Shown: positions 20,602 through 36,827, counted from the first letter of the stretch. The stretch: DNA of 64,000 nucleotides from Phallusia mammillata (GCA_003260075.1 QLIY01000268.1:104882-168881), one strand, 5' to 3'. Made by a program: numbers and translations. Notes: generated from the sequence alone by a model not told the origin.

Positions 20602-22151
20602 TTTTTGTATATTTAGTGATTTTAAAGTAAGCAAGCTGTACTATTCTAAAACAAAATGGATTCAAAACAACAGTTTCATTGTGATTTGAGTTTCCTATAA
20701 ACGTGAAAAGGCAATACAAAAGTACATCAAGTGCATGTACTTCAACACCACAAGATTATATAATACTAAGTTTTAAACCTTATAGCTACAAACAAAAATT
20801 GATTTGAACTAGAAGGGTGGCTTAGCACATATTGCCCTTACACATACACTATACCCTATTTTAAAAGATTAATACACTTCCTTTACATATTTTATACTGG
20901 GTCCCATATCATCCACTGTCTTTTATAACTTCGGTTGTTTCTGTGAGCAAAAACTCATGGGTCCCCACACATGCAAAGTTGTAGATAATGCATTTCAATA
21001 GATAACAATGAGTAAGTTTGGTATTGTGAAGACAAACACAGTGATTGGTACTGTGCATATCTAAATATGCTATATGGAGTAAAAACTATTTAAATTAAAA
21101 AACTTATTTTAGGGGGCTAGTAGGATAACTAATGGAGGTTCAACACACACAAACTTAAAAGTAGGAAACCACAATGACTCAATCAATAGTACTGCAAAAT
21201 TTCAGTCCAATCTGCCAACGTTTAAAATTTCAACCACTAGAGGTGTTTTGAGCAACAACTGTTAATGTTTCTGACGTCAAAGGGCTGTTAACAACCCCCG
21301 AACTGCAATTGCGCAATAATGTCCACCAAGCAACCCACAAAGTCACAAACGAGTAACATACAACTGCTTGCCCTTGTAAGACTATTATGTCACAGAAATC
21401 TTTTGTTTGTGTTGCACAATAACATACACATACGAAGCCGCCCTCAATTCTAAATAAACCGCACAAACAGCAGGTAAAAAACAATATTTACAATCGAGTA
21501 AATACGGTACATTTTTGACAGCAATGACTAAAAAGTATGGTGTCAAACAACACAAAAAATGCTATGACACTTCAATTAGTAGCAGCATTCATTGAATTGT
21601 ACATATTTTTCTGAAATCATTGCATGTCAATAAATCTTGTCCAGTACTGTAAAGTTCCATCAAAGTAAACTTAAACAACCAAAGGACAACAACAAAAAAA
21701 ACAAAATGCAAAAAAAATAATGAATTTTGTTTCTTTTGCGAGTGCCGGAGCTCGTCACAAAAATATCAAAGTTAATGACTAAAAAATATAAGAAAGATTT
21801 CCTAGCCACTAGGTTTAATTAAAATATAGCCAAGTTAGCCAACAAATTAGCAAATCTGCCGACTCTGATGATAGTGTGCTTTTCCAACGTTGCCGTATTG
21901 CTGATCAATCTGTTTAGAATTTAGATACGCCTTCCTTCGGAACGACGGAAAATTGGGAATCGAGGGCAAAAAGGCGGAAGATACGGAAGTAAGAGGCAGA
22001 TTTTCAATTTCGACGGATCTAAGATATTATCAAATTTTTCAAGAAAACACAAAAACAAAAAGCAACAAAAGACCGTGATAAGTGCGTTTGACCTGACTGA
22101 AAAGCGGGATTCGCTAAAAGTTTGCAAACACAAGCAGCACCGTATAACATA
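20602..22151. other. Upstream flank of OSTF1; no gene recognised
   Basis: AT-rich DNA with short frames only. Bases 21357-21437 recur at 22839-22917, directly after an N, as described separately. Confidence 0.35.
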
Positions 22152-22155
22152 GGCT

Positions 22156-22641
22156 TGTAGCGGCCTCTCTACCGTTATCGTGTGCTTTCATAGTACCACA
22201 CAGCGAACCGGACAGATTGCCTTTTTTCTTTGACTCTCGTCTTGTTCGGCGTATGCGCACATTGTGTTATTCTATTACAGTGGTTCCCAACCTTTCGTGG
22301 ACCATGGCCTCCTTAAAGTAACTTTTTGGCCTCATGGCCCCATTCAACTTACCATGTAGGACCTGTGCCCCCCTTAAAATGTAGATAGCAATCTCGCGTT
22401 GGAATGCGGTATTAATTTTGGCCTTAAACAGGTCTAAAAGAGGAAATGAGTGTGATAAACCTCACTATAAACGAATAGTATGTGAAATAGTCGATTAAAT
22501 TCGGGACAAAAGTTAAAGTGAAAATGACTTTTAGTGGGTCTCTCTTGTAAATCTACGCGCGTGGCCCCCCTGGGGGGCCATGGGCCCTGGTTGGGAACCA
22601 CTGTTCTATTACGATGCACCTCGAATAAACACCTCGCTACA
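22156..22641 (-). mobile_element. Solo LTR (TGTAGCGG...CGCTACA) interrupted by a hAT-like element
   Basis: A short LTR of about 150 bp, also present uninterrupted at 59507-59657. It starts TGTAGCGGCCTCTCT, ends CACCTCGCTACA with AATAAA just before the end, and is flanked by a 4-bp duplication GGCT (22152-22155, 22642-22645). No internal retroviral-type sequence adjoins it, so it is a solo LTR. Position 22278-22603 is a later insertion. LTR orientation read from the AATAAA is plus; strand field is nominal because the inserted element runs independently. Confidence 0.85.
22278..22603. mobile_element. hAT-like MITE inserted in the solo LTR
   Basis: Begins CAGTGGTTCCCAACCTTTC and ends GGTTGGGAACCACTG. 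TTCTATTA is duplicated exactly at 22270-22277 and 22604-22611. The uninterrupted LTR at 59.5 kb has the matching single target (ATTCTATTACGATG), an empty site. Same family as 51855-52186, in opposite orientation. Confidence 0.92.
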
Positions 22642-22838
22642 GGCTTGTCATATTTTGATGTTGAGCTTAGTCATGTCAAACGTTCCCTTATTGCGTCGAT
22701 TATGGTCACTATAGAGCATGGGTGGCCAAACTGCGGCTCTTTAAGTCTTTTGATTGCGGCTCCTTAATGTTGCAGTGTTGCACATGTATTTCCCCATCTT
22801 GCCGAGTTGTTTAACCTGATTATAAAACAATGCATTCN

Positions 22839-22917
22839 CATACAACTGGTTGCCCTTGTAAGACTATTGTGTCACAGAAATATTTTGTTTGTGTTGCCCA
22901 GTAACATACAAATACGT
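22839..22917 (+). repeat. Displaced duplicate of 21357-21437, starting at an N
   Basis: The sequence immediately after N22838 (CATACAACTGGTTGCCCTTG) repeats 21357-21437 with a few SNPs. This looks like a join of allelic sequence at an unresolved base. Confidence 0.75.
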
Positions 22918-23140
22918 TTTACACTTTGGGGGCTTGTGGGGTAAATGTTAGGGTTACAGGGTTGAACACAACAATCGACACCTATAAATACTGGGGTTAT
23001 CAACAAAAACAAAGTGGGATGCACATCTACATAACTACATCTACCATCTGTGTAAATTTCATCCAAATCCATCAAGGATTTGATGGAAAAACGAGTCGGA
23101 CAAACTTTGGGGAGAAGAAAAATGAAAGAAAAAAAAAGAA

Positions 23141-23743
23141 AAACAAACAAACAATTTGAGTAAAATCAATATGTGTCCCATAAAAAAGGTTTCATTTTGT
23201 GTACTGAAGTAGCAGGTTCTAATTGTTTATTTTTAATTTCAATGTAAAAACAACACCAATCACTTTAGACCAGGGATCACCAAATTTTTGTTATGGCAAG
23301 CTAGATAAAAGAAAAAAAGACATGTTCCAAAACTGTGTCTGCAAAATGCTTTAGTGTGCTATTGTCAAATAGTTAAATTATGTGGAATAATGAAGAGTCC
23401 TGTCTACTGGCGATACTTATTTTTTCCATCACAACCCCCCCCCCAAACAAACAATTTGAGTAAAATCAATATGTGTCCCATAAAAAAGGTTTAATTTTGT
23501 GTACTGAAGTAGCAGGTTCTAATTGTTTATTTGTCTACAAATTAATTTCAATGTAAAAACAACACCAATCACTTTAGACCAGGGATCACCAAATTTTTGT
23601 TATGGCAAGCCAGATAAAATAAAAAAAGACATGTTCCAAAACTGTGTCCGCAAAATGCTTTAGTGTGCTATTGTCAAATAGTTACATTATGTGGAATAAT
23701 GAAGAGTCCTGTCCACTGGCAATACTTATTTTTTCCATCACAA
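23141..23743 (+). repeat. Poly-C-separated duplication, ~0.29-kb unit
   Basis: Copies 23141-23434 and 23445-23743 differ by SNPs and an ~8-base insertion near 23532; ten Cs at 23435-23444 join them. Each contains CAGGGATCACCAAATTTTT, which resembles the end of another hAT-like repeat. Confidence 0.85.
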
Positions 23744-24036
23744 TTAACATTGGACATTTATTCGAGCACAATAACAAAAGTATTGATACTTCTAGTCCAG
23801 TCTTAGATGTAACAAACTGCATTAGGATCATTTATATCAGTCCTGCAAAAATGAAGTAAATGTTTTACCAAGGGTTGGCCAAAGGTTGTTGTAAGTTTCT
23901 GAAGTTGTGGAAACTGTTCCAAAACTGTGCTGTTTCAAATAAGTTGTTTTTCCGATAGATTCTTTGTTTTCCCACCGAATCACACCATGAACGTGCGGAC
24001 TGAAGAAATATAAAAATATTTGTTTTGGGGATCTAT

Positions 24037-24458
24037 GTGTTATAGTTTGTTTTGGACACAGTACATAGAAATGTTCATGTAATCAAATAGTGCTAATACA
24101 CAGAATTCAGGTTTGTAAATTTTAATGAGCAGCGCTTACTAGAAAGATAGGCTAAGCTATTTACTTTTCAAAGAAAGTTTCTTCAAAAAAATGAAATAAT
24201 GAACTAGTACCATTCCATAACAAAAATGCCTGCTAACTTGCCCCCCCCCCGTGTTATAGTTTGTTTTGGACACAGTACATAGAAATGTTCATGTAATCTA
24301 ATCAAATAGTGCTAATACACAGAAAACAGGTTTGTAAATTTTAATGAGCAGCGCTTACTAGAAAGATAGATTAAGCTATTTACTTTTCAAAGAAAGTTTC
24401 TTTAAAAAAATTAATAAATCAACTAGCATCATTCAATAACAAAAACGCCTGCTAACTT
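24037..24458 (+). repeat. Poly-C-separated duplication, ~0.2-kb unit
   Basis: Copies 24037-24240 and 24251-24458 (GTGTTATAGTTTGTTTTGG start), separated by ten Cs at 24241-24250. Several SNPs and a 4-base indel distinguish them. Confidence 0.85.
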
Positions 24459-25202
24459 ATGATATATATGACTAGCAACAGTTTAAATCTTACAAGGAAT
24501 TTCAACAAGGGCAGTTCACCACAAAGTGGCACTTAAAGTGGTCAGATATTGTGAAGTTTCAAGTCACAGGCATTTCATTTAATCCCATTTGTTGTGGTGT
24601 TTAATTACAAATTGTCGGCGGACAGAGTGTGTGAAAAGAGTGTAATTATTTGTGCACTTTAATCAGTTTGTGTCGTAACTTAAGTAACGTGGTTAGCGAG
24701 CATAAACAGTCTGCGACCAACAAAAGGTGCCCACACTCTTGTGAGTGAAATTTTAGCCACTGAATTGCCACTTGAAAATACATGTTGTTCTACTACTGAG
24801 CCTGGGCCCCCCCCCCCTTCTGTTGAGTTTAGAAGCATCAGGCATTCTGTGAATCTTTTTAGGTGGATAATGTAGATTGTAAGTTGTAACATCCGCCTTG
24901 GCGTGTTTGAGTATACATTCTGTCAAACATTGTGGATTGGCTTTAAGCAGTGAAAGTGCTACACCAAGCTTGTTGCTTTACAAGTTAGCTTTTTTCGATC
25001 ACTTGTATTTGTTGTGTAAATAGGACTTCAGTTGTGTGTCCAGTCTGGTCATCTATCACTTGTATGCCAAATTGGCCCATCTTTGATCTAGTGGAGATTC
25101 AGGAAATAGTCCAAGGGTTTTATTGCTTTCCAGACCATTGATGCAGTGCTAGTGAATATCGGGTTGCAGAGTCCAGTTTGTTTAGCCCCCCACCCCCCCC
25201 CC

Positions 25203-25442
25203 ACAATTGGATACCTAATGTGTTCTATCAATGCGCTTTTGTGTTGGCAGAGAGGGGTTGTGACAAGAATTTTATTTCCATGTTTTGTAACTAACTGAAT
25301 AAATTTATTAGGCCAACCAGTATTGCTTACTATATCATTTTCACCTTACAGTCATTAAACAAATCAAGTAAAGATTAGACCTTGTATGTTTTGTAAGAGG
25401 TTGTAAGGTTTCCACACAAGACGTTGTAAGAAAGCACCCTAG
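25203..25442 (-). repeat. Inverted copy of 27162-27400, bounded by poly-C on both sides
   Basis: This ~240-bp segment lies between C-runs at about 25191-25202 and 25443-25452 and is the reverse complement of 27162-27400, with a few differences. The two copies flank the three RhoGEF exons. Confidence 0.88.
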
Positions 25443-25620
25443 CCCCCCCCCCAAAAAAAATTGAATAGAGGGACAAACAGACAGTTAACAAATTTATTTA
25501 TTGTTTCCCCTTATAATTTATAATATACATGTCAATGTTTTGTGATCAACATAAATTAGTCGTGATCAACTTTATATACTTGAACAATTGCCGTTTTTAA
25601 GGTGGTATGTTTATGTTTAG

Positions 25621-26635
25621 ATCATGAGCCACCTGAAAGAGTCGAAGTAGCAGTTTATGTAAGATTTTCGAACGGCGAGTGTAAATGTATCGGTGCTGAA
25701 GACTTTACATACTACCTGGACCAAACCTGCTACCTTGCGAGATACTTGGCTGACAGGTAAGATGAATCTATTAAATTAAAAAATACCGAAAGAAGAAACA
25801 TAATAAAAAATGGATTTGAGTAAGGCTTGGATTTTTACAGTACATTTTTTTCAACCTTTAACATTATGAAAAAACAAAAAAGTAAACAAAAATCGAAATT
25901 AATGCACCTCATTTACATTTTTGTCTCATTAGTGTTCACAACTTGGAAAGCCTAGAAGATTGGGATTATATTCAGGGAGGAAATTTTTCATTAGCACAAG
26001 AAGATTTTTCTACTTTAGACGAGCGACTTACCAGTGCATTCCAGCATCTTATTCTGCCTCCAAACTGGAGTGTGCTTGGCGATCCAGACACAGGTACAGA
26101 GTGGGTGGTCTTAAATATGAAGGGTTGATGGAGTTACACATCATTAGACAAGCCATGTCAGGACTTGTTGTGTACACAACTAAACCCTCCTGATATTTAA
26201 ATTCTTCTCAAGTTACTGTTTCAATTTAAAACTGTTTTAGCTAATTTTTTCAAACCAAAAATTGGAAACTTTCTGCAAGTGTGTTTTAACTATGAAATGT
26301 GCCACCTAATATGATTATAACTTTTTAAACTTTAAAATGCTCAATAATATTGTTTGTTTCGGAATGAACCACAAAACTATACATAAAAAACACAGCCATG
26401 TCCGATTAGGTTTTAATTTCCCATCTTTAACTAATTTGTATCATTTTGCAGCACATATTCCACGTGAGACACTTTTTCATTTTGCCGCTCGCCTCGGATT
26501 GTCCACATTTGTTACATTGCTTCTTGACAAGAACGGTGCTAAAGAATGCCTCAAGTTAAAGAATCGCCATGGTGATTTTGCTGAGGACATTGCCAGGGAT
26601 CGGAAATTTGACGGCCTTTCTGACCTTATTACTGA
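25621..26635 (+). CDS. 5' exons of an AKAP13/ARHGEF28-like RhoGEF (partial)
   Basis: Three exons with AG/GT borders join in frame: 25621-25756 (EDFTYYLDQTCYLARYLADR), 25933-26093 (TLDERLTSAFQHLILPPNW, then SVLGDP) and 26452-26635 (PRETLFHFAARLGLSTFVT, then an ankyrin-like helix pair). Order and sequence match the N-terminal region of vertebrate p190RhoGEF/AKAP13 proteins, which precedes the C1, DH and PH domains that activate RhoA. The first exon begins mid-codon, so at least one exon lies upstream. The last ends in a good donor (GTAAGT). No C1, DH or PH coding exon follows before UQCRFS1 at 29209, on either strand. Either the rest is misassembled elsewhere or this is a broken fragment. AKAP13 and ARHGEF28 cannot be told apart on this part alone. 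Confidence 0.82.
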
Positions 26636-26664
26636 GTAAGTCTCTCATATATACAGTATTTGAA

Positions 26665-26925
26665 ATAGTTGTTTAAAGGAATACCATGGACCATAAAATG
26701 ATATCATATATACGTTATATTGCAGAAAAAACAGGGCTTAAAATAACAAAAGAATACATTCACTGCTGTGAATCAAGTCACCCCCCCCCCCCATAGTTGT
26801 TTAAAGGAATACCATGGACCATAAAATGATATCATATATATATACGTTATATTGCAGAAAAAACAGGGCTTACAATAACAAAAGAATACATTCACTACCG
26901 TGAATCAAGTCACCACCCCCCCCCC
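26665..26925 (+). repeat. Poly-C-separated duplication after the last RhoGEF exon
   Basis: Copies 26665-26780 and 26793-26911 are joined by twelve Cs (26781-26792), and a second C-run (26916-26925) closes the second copy. Both sit just downstream of the donor that should lead to the missing exons. Confidence 0.85.
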
Positions 26926-27586
26926 TTTTGCATCTTGAAATGCATTTTTTGTATCCAAGACAGTAGAATAAAACAATTGTTAAAGTGTAAACCTATAGAC
27001 AATAATTTACTGTAAGTGGTTTTTCCCAGGTCTTTAGAATTTTCCTTTGCTATGTAGCTAAATTATAATTGTCGCGACATGACATGCCTGGGTCCCTTGT
27101 GTGTCACAGTGGCTTATTAATTGGCCAATAGGAAGTAATACTAAGCCAAGATTTGTCGTTGGGTGCTTTCTTACAACTTCTTGTGTGAAAACCTTAAAAC
27201 CTCTTACAAAACATACAAGGTCTAATCTTTACTTGATTTGTTTAATGACTGTAAGGTGAAAATGATATAGTAAGCAATACTGGTTGGCCTAATAAATTTA
27301 TTCAGTTAGTTACAAAACATGGAAATAAAATTCTTGTCACAACCCCTCTCTGCCAACACAAAAGCGCATTGATAGAACACATTAGGTATCCAATTGTGTT
27401 GGTGTTTTAATTAAGACAAAATGAAATATATGGGCCTTTAAATAGTATTTAGAAATGATACAGTATGCATATGTACATCCGTGATTTTGTTATGTAACAT
27501 CAAAAAAGTGAGTAACAGTCAGGTAACTGCACATAAAATTGTGTTTTGAATAACATGTTGGTAAGGTTTTGGCACAATACAATACN

Positions 27587-28324
27587 AACAGATGAAATCT
27601 CACCTTGACTATACTTGTAGCACACCTTTGCAAAATGATTCCATTCACCGCAGCTGAAACAGCGTTTTCCTTGTGCGGGACACCTCCGTTCACGACTATG
27701 CCTTGTTCCACATTTGTAACAGTGCTTGAGGGGACGTGTAGAATATCGAGGTACCATCCCCACAGCATCAATTGAAGACCTTTCGTCCTTGTTTAAAGAA
27801 GTTAATTGCCTCTGCGCGAATTCGTCTCCCCGAACCACGTCGATGCACTGGTTTAGCGGCATGTCCGGTTCCTGTAACATTCTTTGAACCACTCTATCAT
27901 TTCTAATGCCACAAATAATGCGATCTCTAATGAGACTGTCTTTAATGTCCCCAAATTCGCAGTTAGCTGCCAACAGCTTTAGCTCGGTTGCATAAGCATC
28001 AATTGTTTCATGATCCTCTTTATTTCTTACAAAGAATTTATACCGGTCCATAGCTAGATTTCGTTTAGGTTTGCAATATGCATCGAACTTATCAAGAATT
28101 ACCTTCGGATTTTTTCTTTCATCATTACTGAGTTCCCATGTATTGTAAATGTCCCGTCCATCCTGACCGATGTAAAGCAAAAGATAACTACATTTCTCCA
28201 CATTGGATTTTGCCGATAAAGGACCAGAAAAAGTCAGTTCAATCATTTGTCGCCATTTCCGAAAATTCTCGGCAACGTTTCCATTGTGAAAATCCATTTC
28301 TTGTTTGTTGCTTGGAAATTCCAT
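27587..28324 (-). CDS. gag: Retrotransposon gag-like protein with two zinc knuckles (element truncated)
   Basis: Minus-strand frame from ATG 28324 to the N at 27586. It contains a retrotransposon gag core (FRKWRQMIELTFSG near the N terminus) and two CCHC-type knuckles close to the C terminus, the second reading CFSCGEWNHFAKVC. It fits Ty3/gypsy-type LTR elements. It sits just inside a 5' LTR and primer-binding site. No protease, reverse transcriptase or integrase follows: reading stops at the unresolved base, and the sequence beyond is unrelated. Confidence 0.85.
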
Positions 28325-28337
28325 TGCAAATCCAACA

Positions 28338-28349
28338 CTTCTGACACCA
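28338..28349 (-). promoter_or_regulatory. Primer-binding site of the LTR retrotransposon
   Basis: On the minus strand, TGGTGTCAGAAG directly follows the LTR end ACACTACA. It starts with TGG, as expected for pairing with a tRNA 3' end, and lies 14 bases before the gag ATG. The priming tRNA is not assigned. Confidence 0.7.
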
Positions 28350-28496
28350 TGTAGTGTTTTATTGCCAGGAGCCAAAAGCACAACCGCACAGCATGCGCGC
28401 GTAACTAGAATGACCTCCAAGAAGGTGGAGAGGTACAAGAAAGACTACGTAGTAGAAAACCACCCAAGCGTATAAATACGTCACAAATTCACTACA
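28350..28496 (-). mobile_element. 5' LTR (147 bp) of the truncated retrotransposon
   Basis: Ends are TGTAGTG and CACTACA. On the minus strand it has a TATA-like GTATTTATA about 20 bases in and AATAAA near its 3' end, next to the primer-binding site. Length and TGTAG...CTACA ends resemble the solo LTRs at 22156 and 59507, although the interior differs. No matching 3' LTR is seen. Confidence 0.75.
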
Positions 28497-28743
28497 GTTT
28501 TGACAATACACCGACTGTTTGTAATAACCAAGGCCTACAGAGTCAAATGTTTTTAGAAAAAAATTGACTCCGACTCCACACTGGCTGCTGTTGGGTAGCG
28601 CAAAACATACTCCGACTTCTGATAATAATCCGGTGTAACCGTGTAACAAACAATAGTCGTTTAAACAAAGCAAGATGAACTCCAGCTTCATCTGCTCCTG
28701 TTCCGGCTGATCTGACAAAATGTAAACTGCGGCTCCGGTTGGA

Positions 28744-28784
28744 CCAATGATACTATAGAATTAATTTTGTTATAGTATCATTGG
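28744..28784. repeat. Short palindrome (14-bp arms)
   Basis: CCAATGATACTATA at 28744-28757 is the exact reverse complement of 28771-28784, with a 13-base loop. It lies in a stretch containing several GACTCCGAC-like motifs. Function unknown. Confidence 0.75.
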
Positions 28785-29208
28785 TTAGACTCCGGCTCTG
28801 TACACTCCAGTGCTTCGGCTCGTGTACACCTCTGCAACGTTTTCGCTTTGTCCGTACTAGTTTCAATATCAGAAACAAGTTACTTAATTTGGGGATCAAC
28901 TGATTCACATAAAACCCGAATTTTAACTTTTTGAAAATATTATTGGTGACACCAGTTAAGAACAAAGTGTATTTTTTAGATGTCATTATGCCTTTAACAA
29001 TATTAGATAACTGGGCAAAATCTAACAAAATTAATTTAAAAATATCCCAGATGGAGTACCGTGCCGCTCCGGATAATACAAGATTAAACGACCTCGAAGT
29101 GATTTGACGCAGTTAGGTTTTCTCAGTTCAGGTTCAGCACGATTTTCTGTTGGCAGCGTTTATTTTAGTAAAGTGTTTTATTGATGCAAGTTACATCAAC
29201 TTGAAGCG

Positions 29209-31747
29209 ATGTCTTCTATTGCCAGGGGTGCGTTGAGTTCCATGGTTTCAAATACGGTGCAGGTTCGTATCTTATTTCTGTTCTAGACTGACTAAAATAA
29301 AGATATTTACGAATCAACTCAAAATTTTCAATGCAAGGTAAAAAATAATGATATTTCGATTAATTGCAAGCCATTCTGTAAATACTTAATCTACTGAACT
29401 CCTCACCAAATGTAAAAAATGTTTAATCCATGTATCAAATTTAGTTTATCATCAATTCAGGTTAACGTGGTGAGGTAACCAATGGTTATTTGCTGTTCTT
29501 CTGTACTGGGTAAAAGATAAAAATTTGCATTTCTAAGAGCTAGTTTGCTCAAAATAAACAACACTTCAGTTAAAAAAATATTGTAAATATTTATATATGC
29601 CTAAATATTTTTGTGTTAAACATAGGTAATTGGAAACTCAGTGCCTCGATCAACTCCTGTTGTGTTAAAAGCTGCAGATGTTCTTATTCCTAGAAACAAC
29701 ATGACTTTGGCCAATAAAATGGCTCCAACAGGACGAGTCTCGACCACGACTTCATTTAGTGGTGGGTACTGCCCAGATTGGAAAGAATGGGATAAATCCT
29801 CCACGCAAAATTTTGGATTTTCCCTTGTAATTCGCGCAATAAAATGTTGTCCTCGTAAATCCACCTGTCAATCAAAAATCAATCTGCGCAGAAAATTGTA
29901 ATTCTGCACAAAAATCCGTGCAATTGTTTTGAAGAAAAATTTTCAGTGGTTTTTGCTCCATCAAGTTGGGATCAAACTGTAACTGATTTGGGCCGTCTAT
30001 AGGTGTTTCAAGTTATTGCTTAACTAAGAATGCATGGTGAAATGTATATTTATCAGTTGGCCGAGGTGGTTTGAAACCAACTTTCCCTATTATTTGCAAT
30101 TGGTTATGTAATTCGTTATTTTTTTACCTGTTAAAACTATTTTTTGAAATGCAAAGATCCATTGAATTAATGTGATAAAGATATTTATAAAATTTATACA
30201 TGATATTCACTATATAGGGCTCATGAGCATTAGGTATGCTCACAGCGATGTCACAGTTCCAGACTACAGTGACTACAAGGTTGATAATGTTACGAAACAG
30301 AGCATAACCGACTTTAGAAAGAGCGAAGATGAACGAAGAACAGAAAACAAATCCTTTAACTATGCTGTATCAGGTAATTACATGGATCTGGTTTTAAAAT
30401 GTATAATCAGTTTTATTTTGTAAATGTAACACTGTACTTATACTATGCTGGTTTTTATTTAGGATGTTTAAAAAACTTATTACAACACGACGATTATAAC
30501 ATAGATACAGATTAACCAAAAAACCTTCACCCATTTTATTTGAAAAACTTGAACAAACATGTTTGTTTCATGTTTAGAATTGCTAAACCCCGTTCAATTT
30601 GCACAAAAACTTTAAAACAGATCTTAAATTTGAGATTATGGATTTTTTTATAACTTTAAGATGATAACTGGGAACAAGGGCAACTTCTGGAAATATGAGT
30701 ATTTAACTACGCTGGTGTAATATTTATGCATTTTCTTGCAGCTGCTGTTTGGATGGGAGGTGTTTATGCAGCCAAATCAACTGTCACCGCCTTTATAAAG
30801 TACATGAGTGCGTCTGCTGATGTTTTGGCGCTTGCATCCATCGAGGTGGCCCTGTCTGATGTGCCTGAGGGTAAAAGTGTAACATTCAAATGGAGGGGAA
30901 AACCACTATTTATAAGGTGGGGCTTTAATATTTCAAGGTTGCAGTTTGCAGAAGTTATTGGCAGATCTCGAACTTGTTTCACTCTTATAATATTAAATTA
31001 GAAAATGTCAGGGTGCAGTTACTCAACACTAAAATGTGTCGTTCTATAAAATGGATATACATAAGTTTTAAGGTATTAAGGGTCCGTTTTCTCAAGGTAA
31101 AGCATTTTGATTTTGCTCAATTTCCGTTGTTATATTTACCCCATAACACCACCAGTTACTCCACTGGGCCAAAAAAGGGTCAATTTTTCATAAAGTTATC
31201 CTTATGTTTGACCTTAAAGCACCAAATTTCCATCTGCTGTTTTAGTTGAAGGCATGTTTGCATGTGTGGGGGCCAATGAGTGTGTGCAAACGCAAACAAT
31301 AAAATATGTTTATGATCGTTATAAATGTAACATTAGCCACACAAATTTAGGATTTTAAGATTCTAAACTTAATAGGCAACAGTTTCTGTCTTACCTGGTC
31401 ATGTTATCTTTCATTTGAAGATTTTAGGTTTTCATGTTAAGTTTTGTTGCAGGCACCGAACACCGGAAGAGATTGCGATTGAAGAAGGGGTTAACGTCGC
31501 CGAACTTCGTGATCCCCAACATGACAGCGATAGAGTTCAGGATTCTAAATTCCTGATAGTCATAGGAGTCTGCACCCATCTTGGTTGCGTGCCTATTGCA
31601 AACTCGGGCGACTTTGGAGGCTACTATTGCCCTTGCCATGGTTCCCATTACGACGCCTCTGGTCGTATTCGCAAAGGCCCAGCGCCGTTGAATTTAGAAG
31701 TTCCTGAGTATAATTTCCCAAGTGAAGGCATTGTAAAGGTCGGCTAG
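29209..31747 (+). CDS. UQCRFS1: Cytochrome b-c1 complex Rieske iron-sulfur subunit, five exons
   Basis: Exons 29209-29262, 29626-29761, 30218-30373, 30742-30916 and 31453-31747 join in frame to 271 residues (the vertebrate protein is about 274). The N terminus is basic and Ser-rich like a mitochondrial presequence. A conserved tether ([16 protein letters not shown] type) precedes the single membrane helix ([17 protein letters not shown]). The soluble domain carries both 2Fe-2S ligand motifs, CTHLGC and CPCHGSHYD. The protein passes electrons from ubiquinol to cytochrome c1 in complex III of the inner mitochondrial membrane. All introns are GT-AG, with phases that agree. AATAAA at 31855-31860 is a good polyadenylation signal. 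No damage is visible. Confidence 0.97.
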
Positions 31748-31854
31748 TTGGTTGGGGCTGTTCTGGAGATTTTGTATTTATGTTCAATTATTAGGTTATG
31801 TTCTCAGAAGTTCTTTGGCCAAACTATCTCTTCTATGTTGGTTTCATAAGATTT

Positions 31855-31860
31855 AATAAA
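31855..31860 (+). terminator. UQCRFS1 polyadenylation signal
   Basis: AATAAA about 110 bases after the stop codon. Confidence 0.6.
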
Positions 31861-35617
<3,757 letters not shown>

Positions 35618-35753
35618 TATGTTTATTTTTAATTGCAAGGTGAAGGTATCCATAAATGTAAAAAAATCACATATAATTTTGTAATATTTTTAGATAATGA
35701 TACAATTGAATGGACACCATAATGTTTGTTATGTGATATAAAAATGTTTTCCT

Positions 35754-35759
35754 ATTAAA
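35754..35759 (+). terminator. Possible S6 kinase polyadenylation signal
   Basis: ATTAAA about 140 bases after the stop; others further on are possible. Confidence 0.35.
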
Positions 35760-36827
35760 CTCACTTCTTCTCATTGGCAATCACGAATCCTCACATATTT
35801 TTGTAACTAGTATTTATTGAGCGATTGTGTTCTGTTCCTTTTAAGCCAGTTTTAATTTTTATCAATACATGTTTTAGGCAATTGTTTGAACTTCTTGTTC
35901 ATGTATACATTTCCATAATAGGCCTTCAAGTTGCTCTAACTCATAATATTCATGTATTTATTGCTGTCTGTTGCTATTTATATTTTGTCTGCTGAAACCC
36001 TTAACATTTAAATATGTTTCAGTGGTTTTCTGTTTTTTCATTATTGTTTTGCCATCTTGCAAAGAATAAACATTTTGAAACAATGTAATGACTAAAATAA
36101 GAATAAATGTTTTTGTGAAATTATGAAAACGGTTGTTTATGTTTTTCGTGAAACAGCACAGTAATAAACAAGCCACTGTTTTTAATTGATGAATTGTTTT
36201 TCTAGTCCTAAAAAGTGATGATTTTGTTTAATAATGGTACCATAAAAACACTGGTAATATCGTATTATGCATACAATTGCACAACTGTAGCATCATGTAT
36301 TGGAAAGAGTACAAAGCAAAACAACATATTTTGTTGATTGTGTGCCGGTTGGCAATTGCAAAAAGTTTTTTCCCATTTTATTTCTTATCATTTTAAAATT
36401 ATATAAGGGCAAAATTACTAATAAATTATGATAGTTTCAAAATGCAGCCAAATATTTGCATTGCTGTAAATTTTTATTGTAATGGCATTCTTACAAAATT
36501 TTTGTGTAAAATCCAATGTCCAATACAAAGAAATTGTTCAGCTTTGAAATTTGTTAGCTGCTCAGTTGAAACTTATTCATATTTTATTGTTTCATTGTCT
36601 ATGTTTAGCTTTGTCTAAGTATGCCCCTTATTTTTACTGTTTGTTTTCTTTTTTGAGCTCGCATGTTGTAAATTTCTATGGTAGAAAATAAAAAAACAGT
36701 CGATTACAGTCACAAACGACTTTTTTGCTTTGATTTATCCGCTTCAACTGTTTGTTTATTCTTTTCTTTGCAAATAAAAACCCAGTAGAAAATAATATTA
36801 GTGTTGGTGCTGGTTGAAAAAACTGTG
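35760..36827. other. S6 kinase to METTL3 intergenic region
   Basis: AT-rich, with several AATAAA strings that could serve S6 kinase. No gene or element recognised. Confidence 0.4.

Noticed and set aside
24680..24892. Open stretch on plus near 24700-24870 as an upstream RhoGEF exon
   Set aside because: It looks somewhat protein-like, but a C-run lies within it, and it matches nothing in the N terminus of that family.
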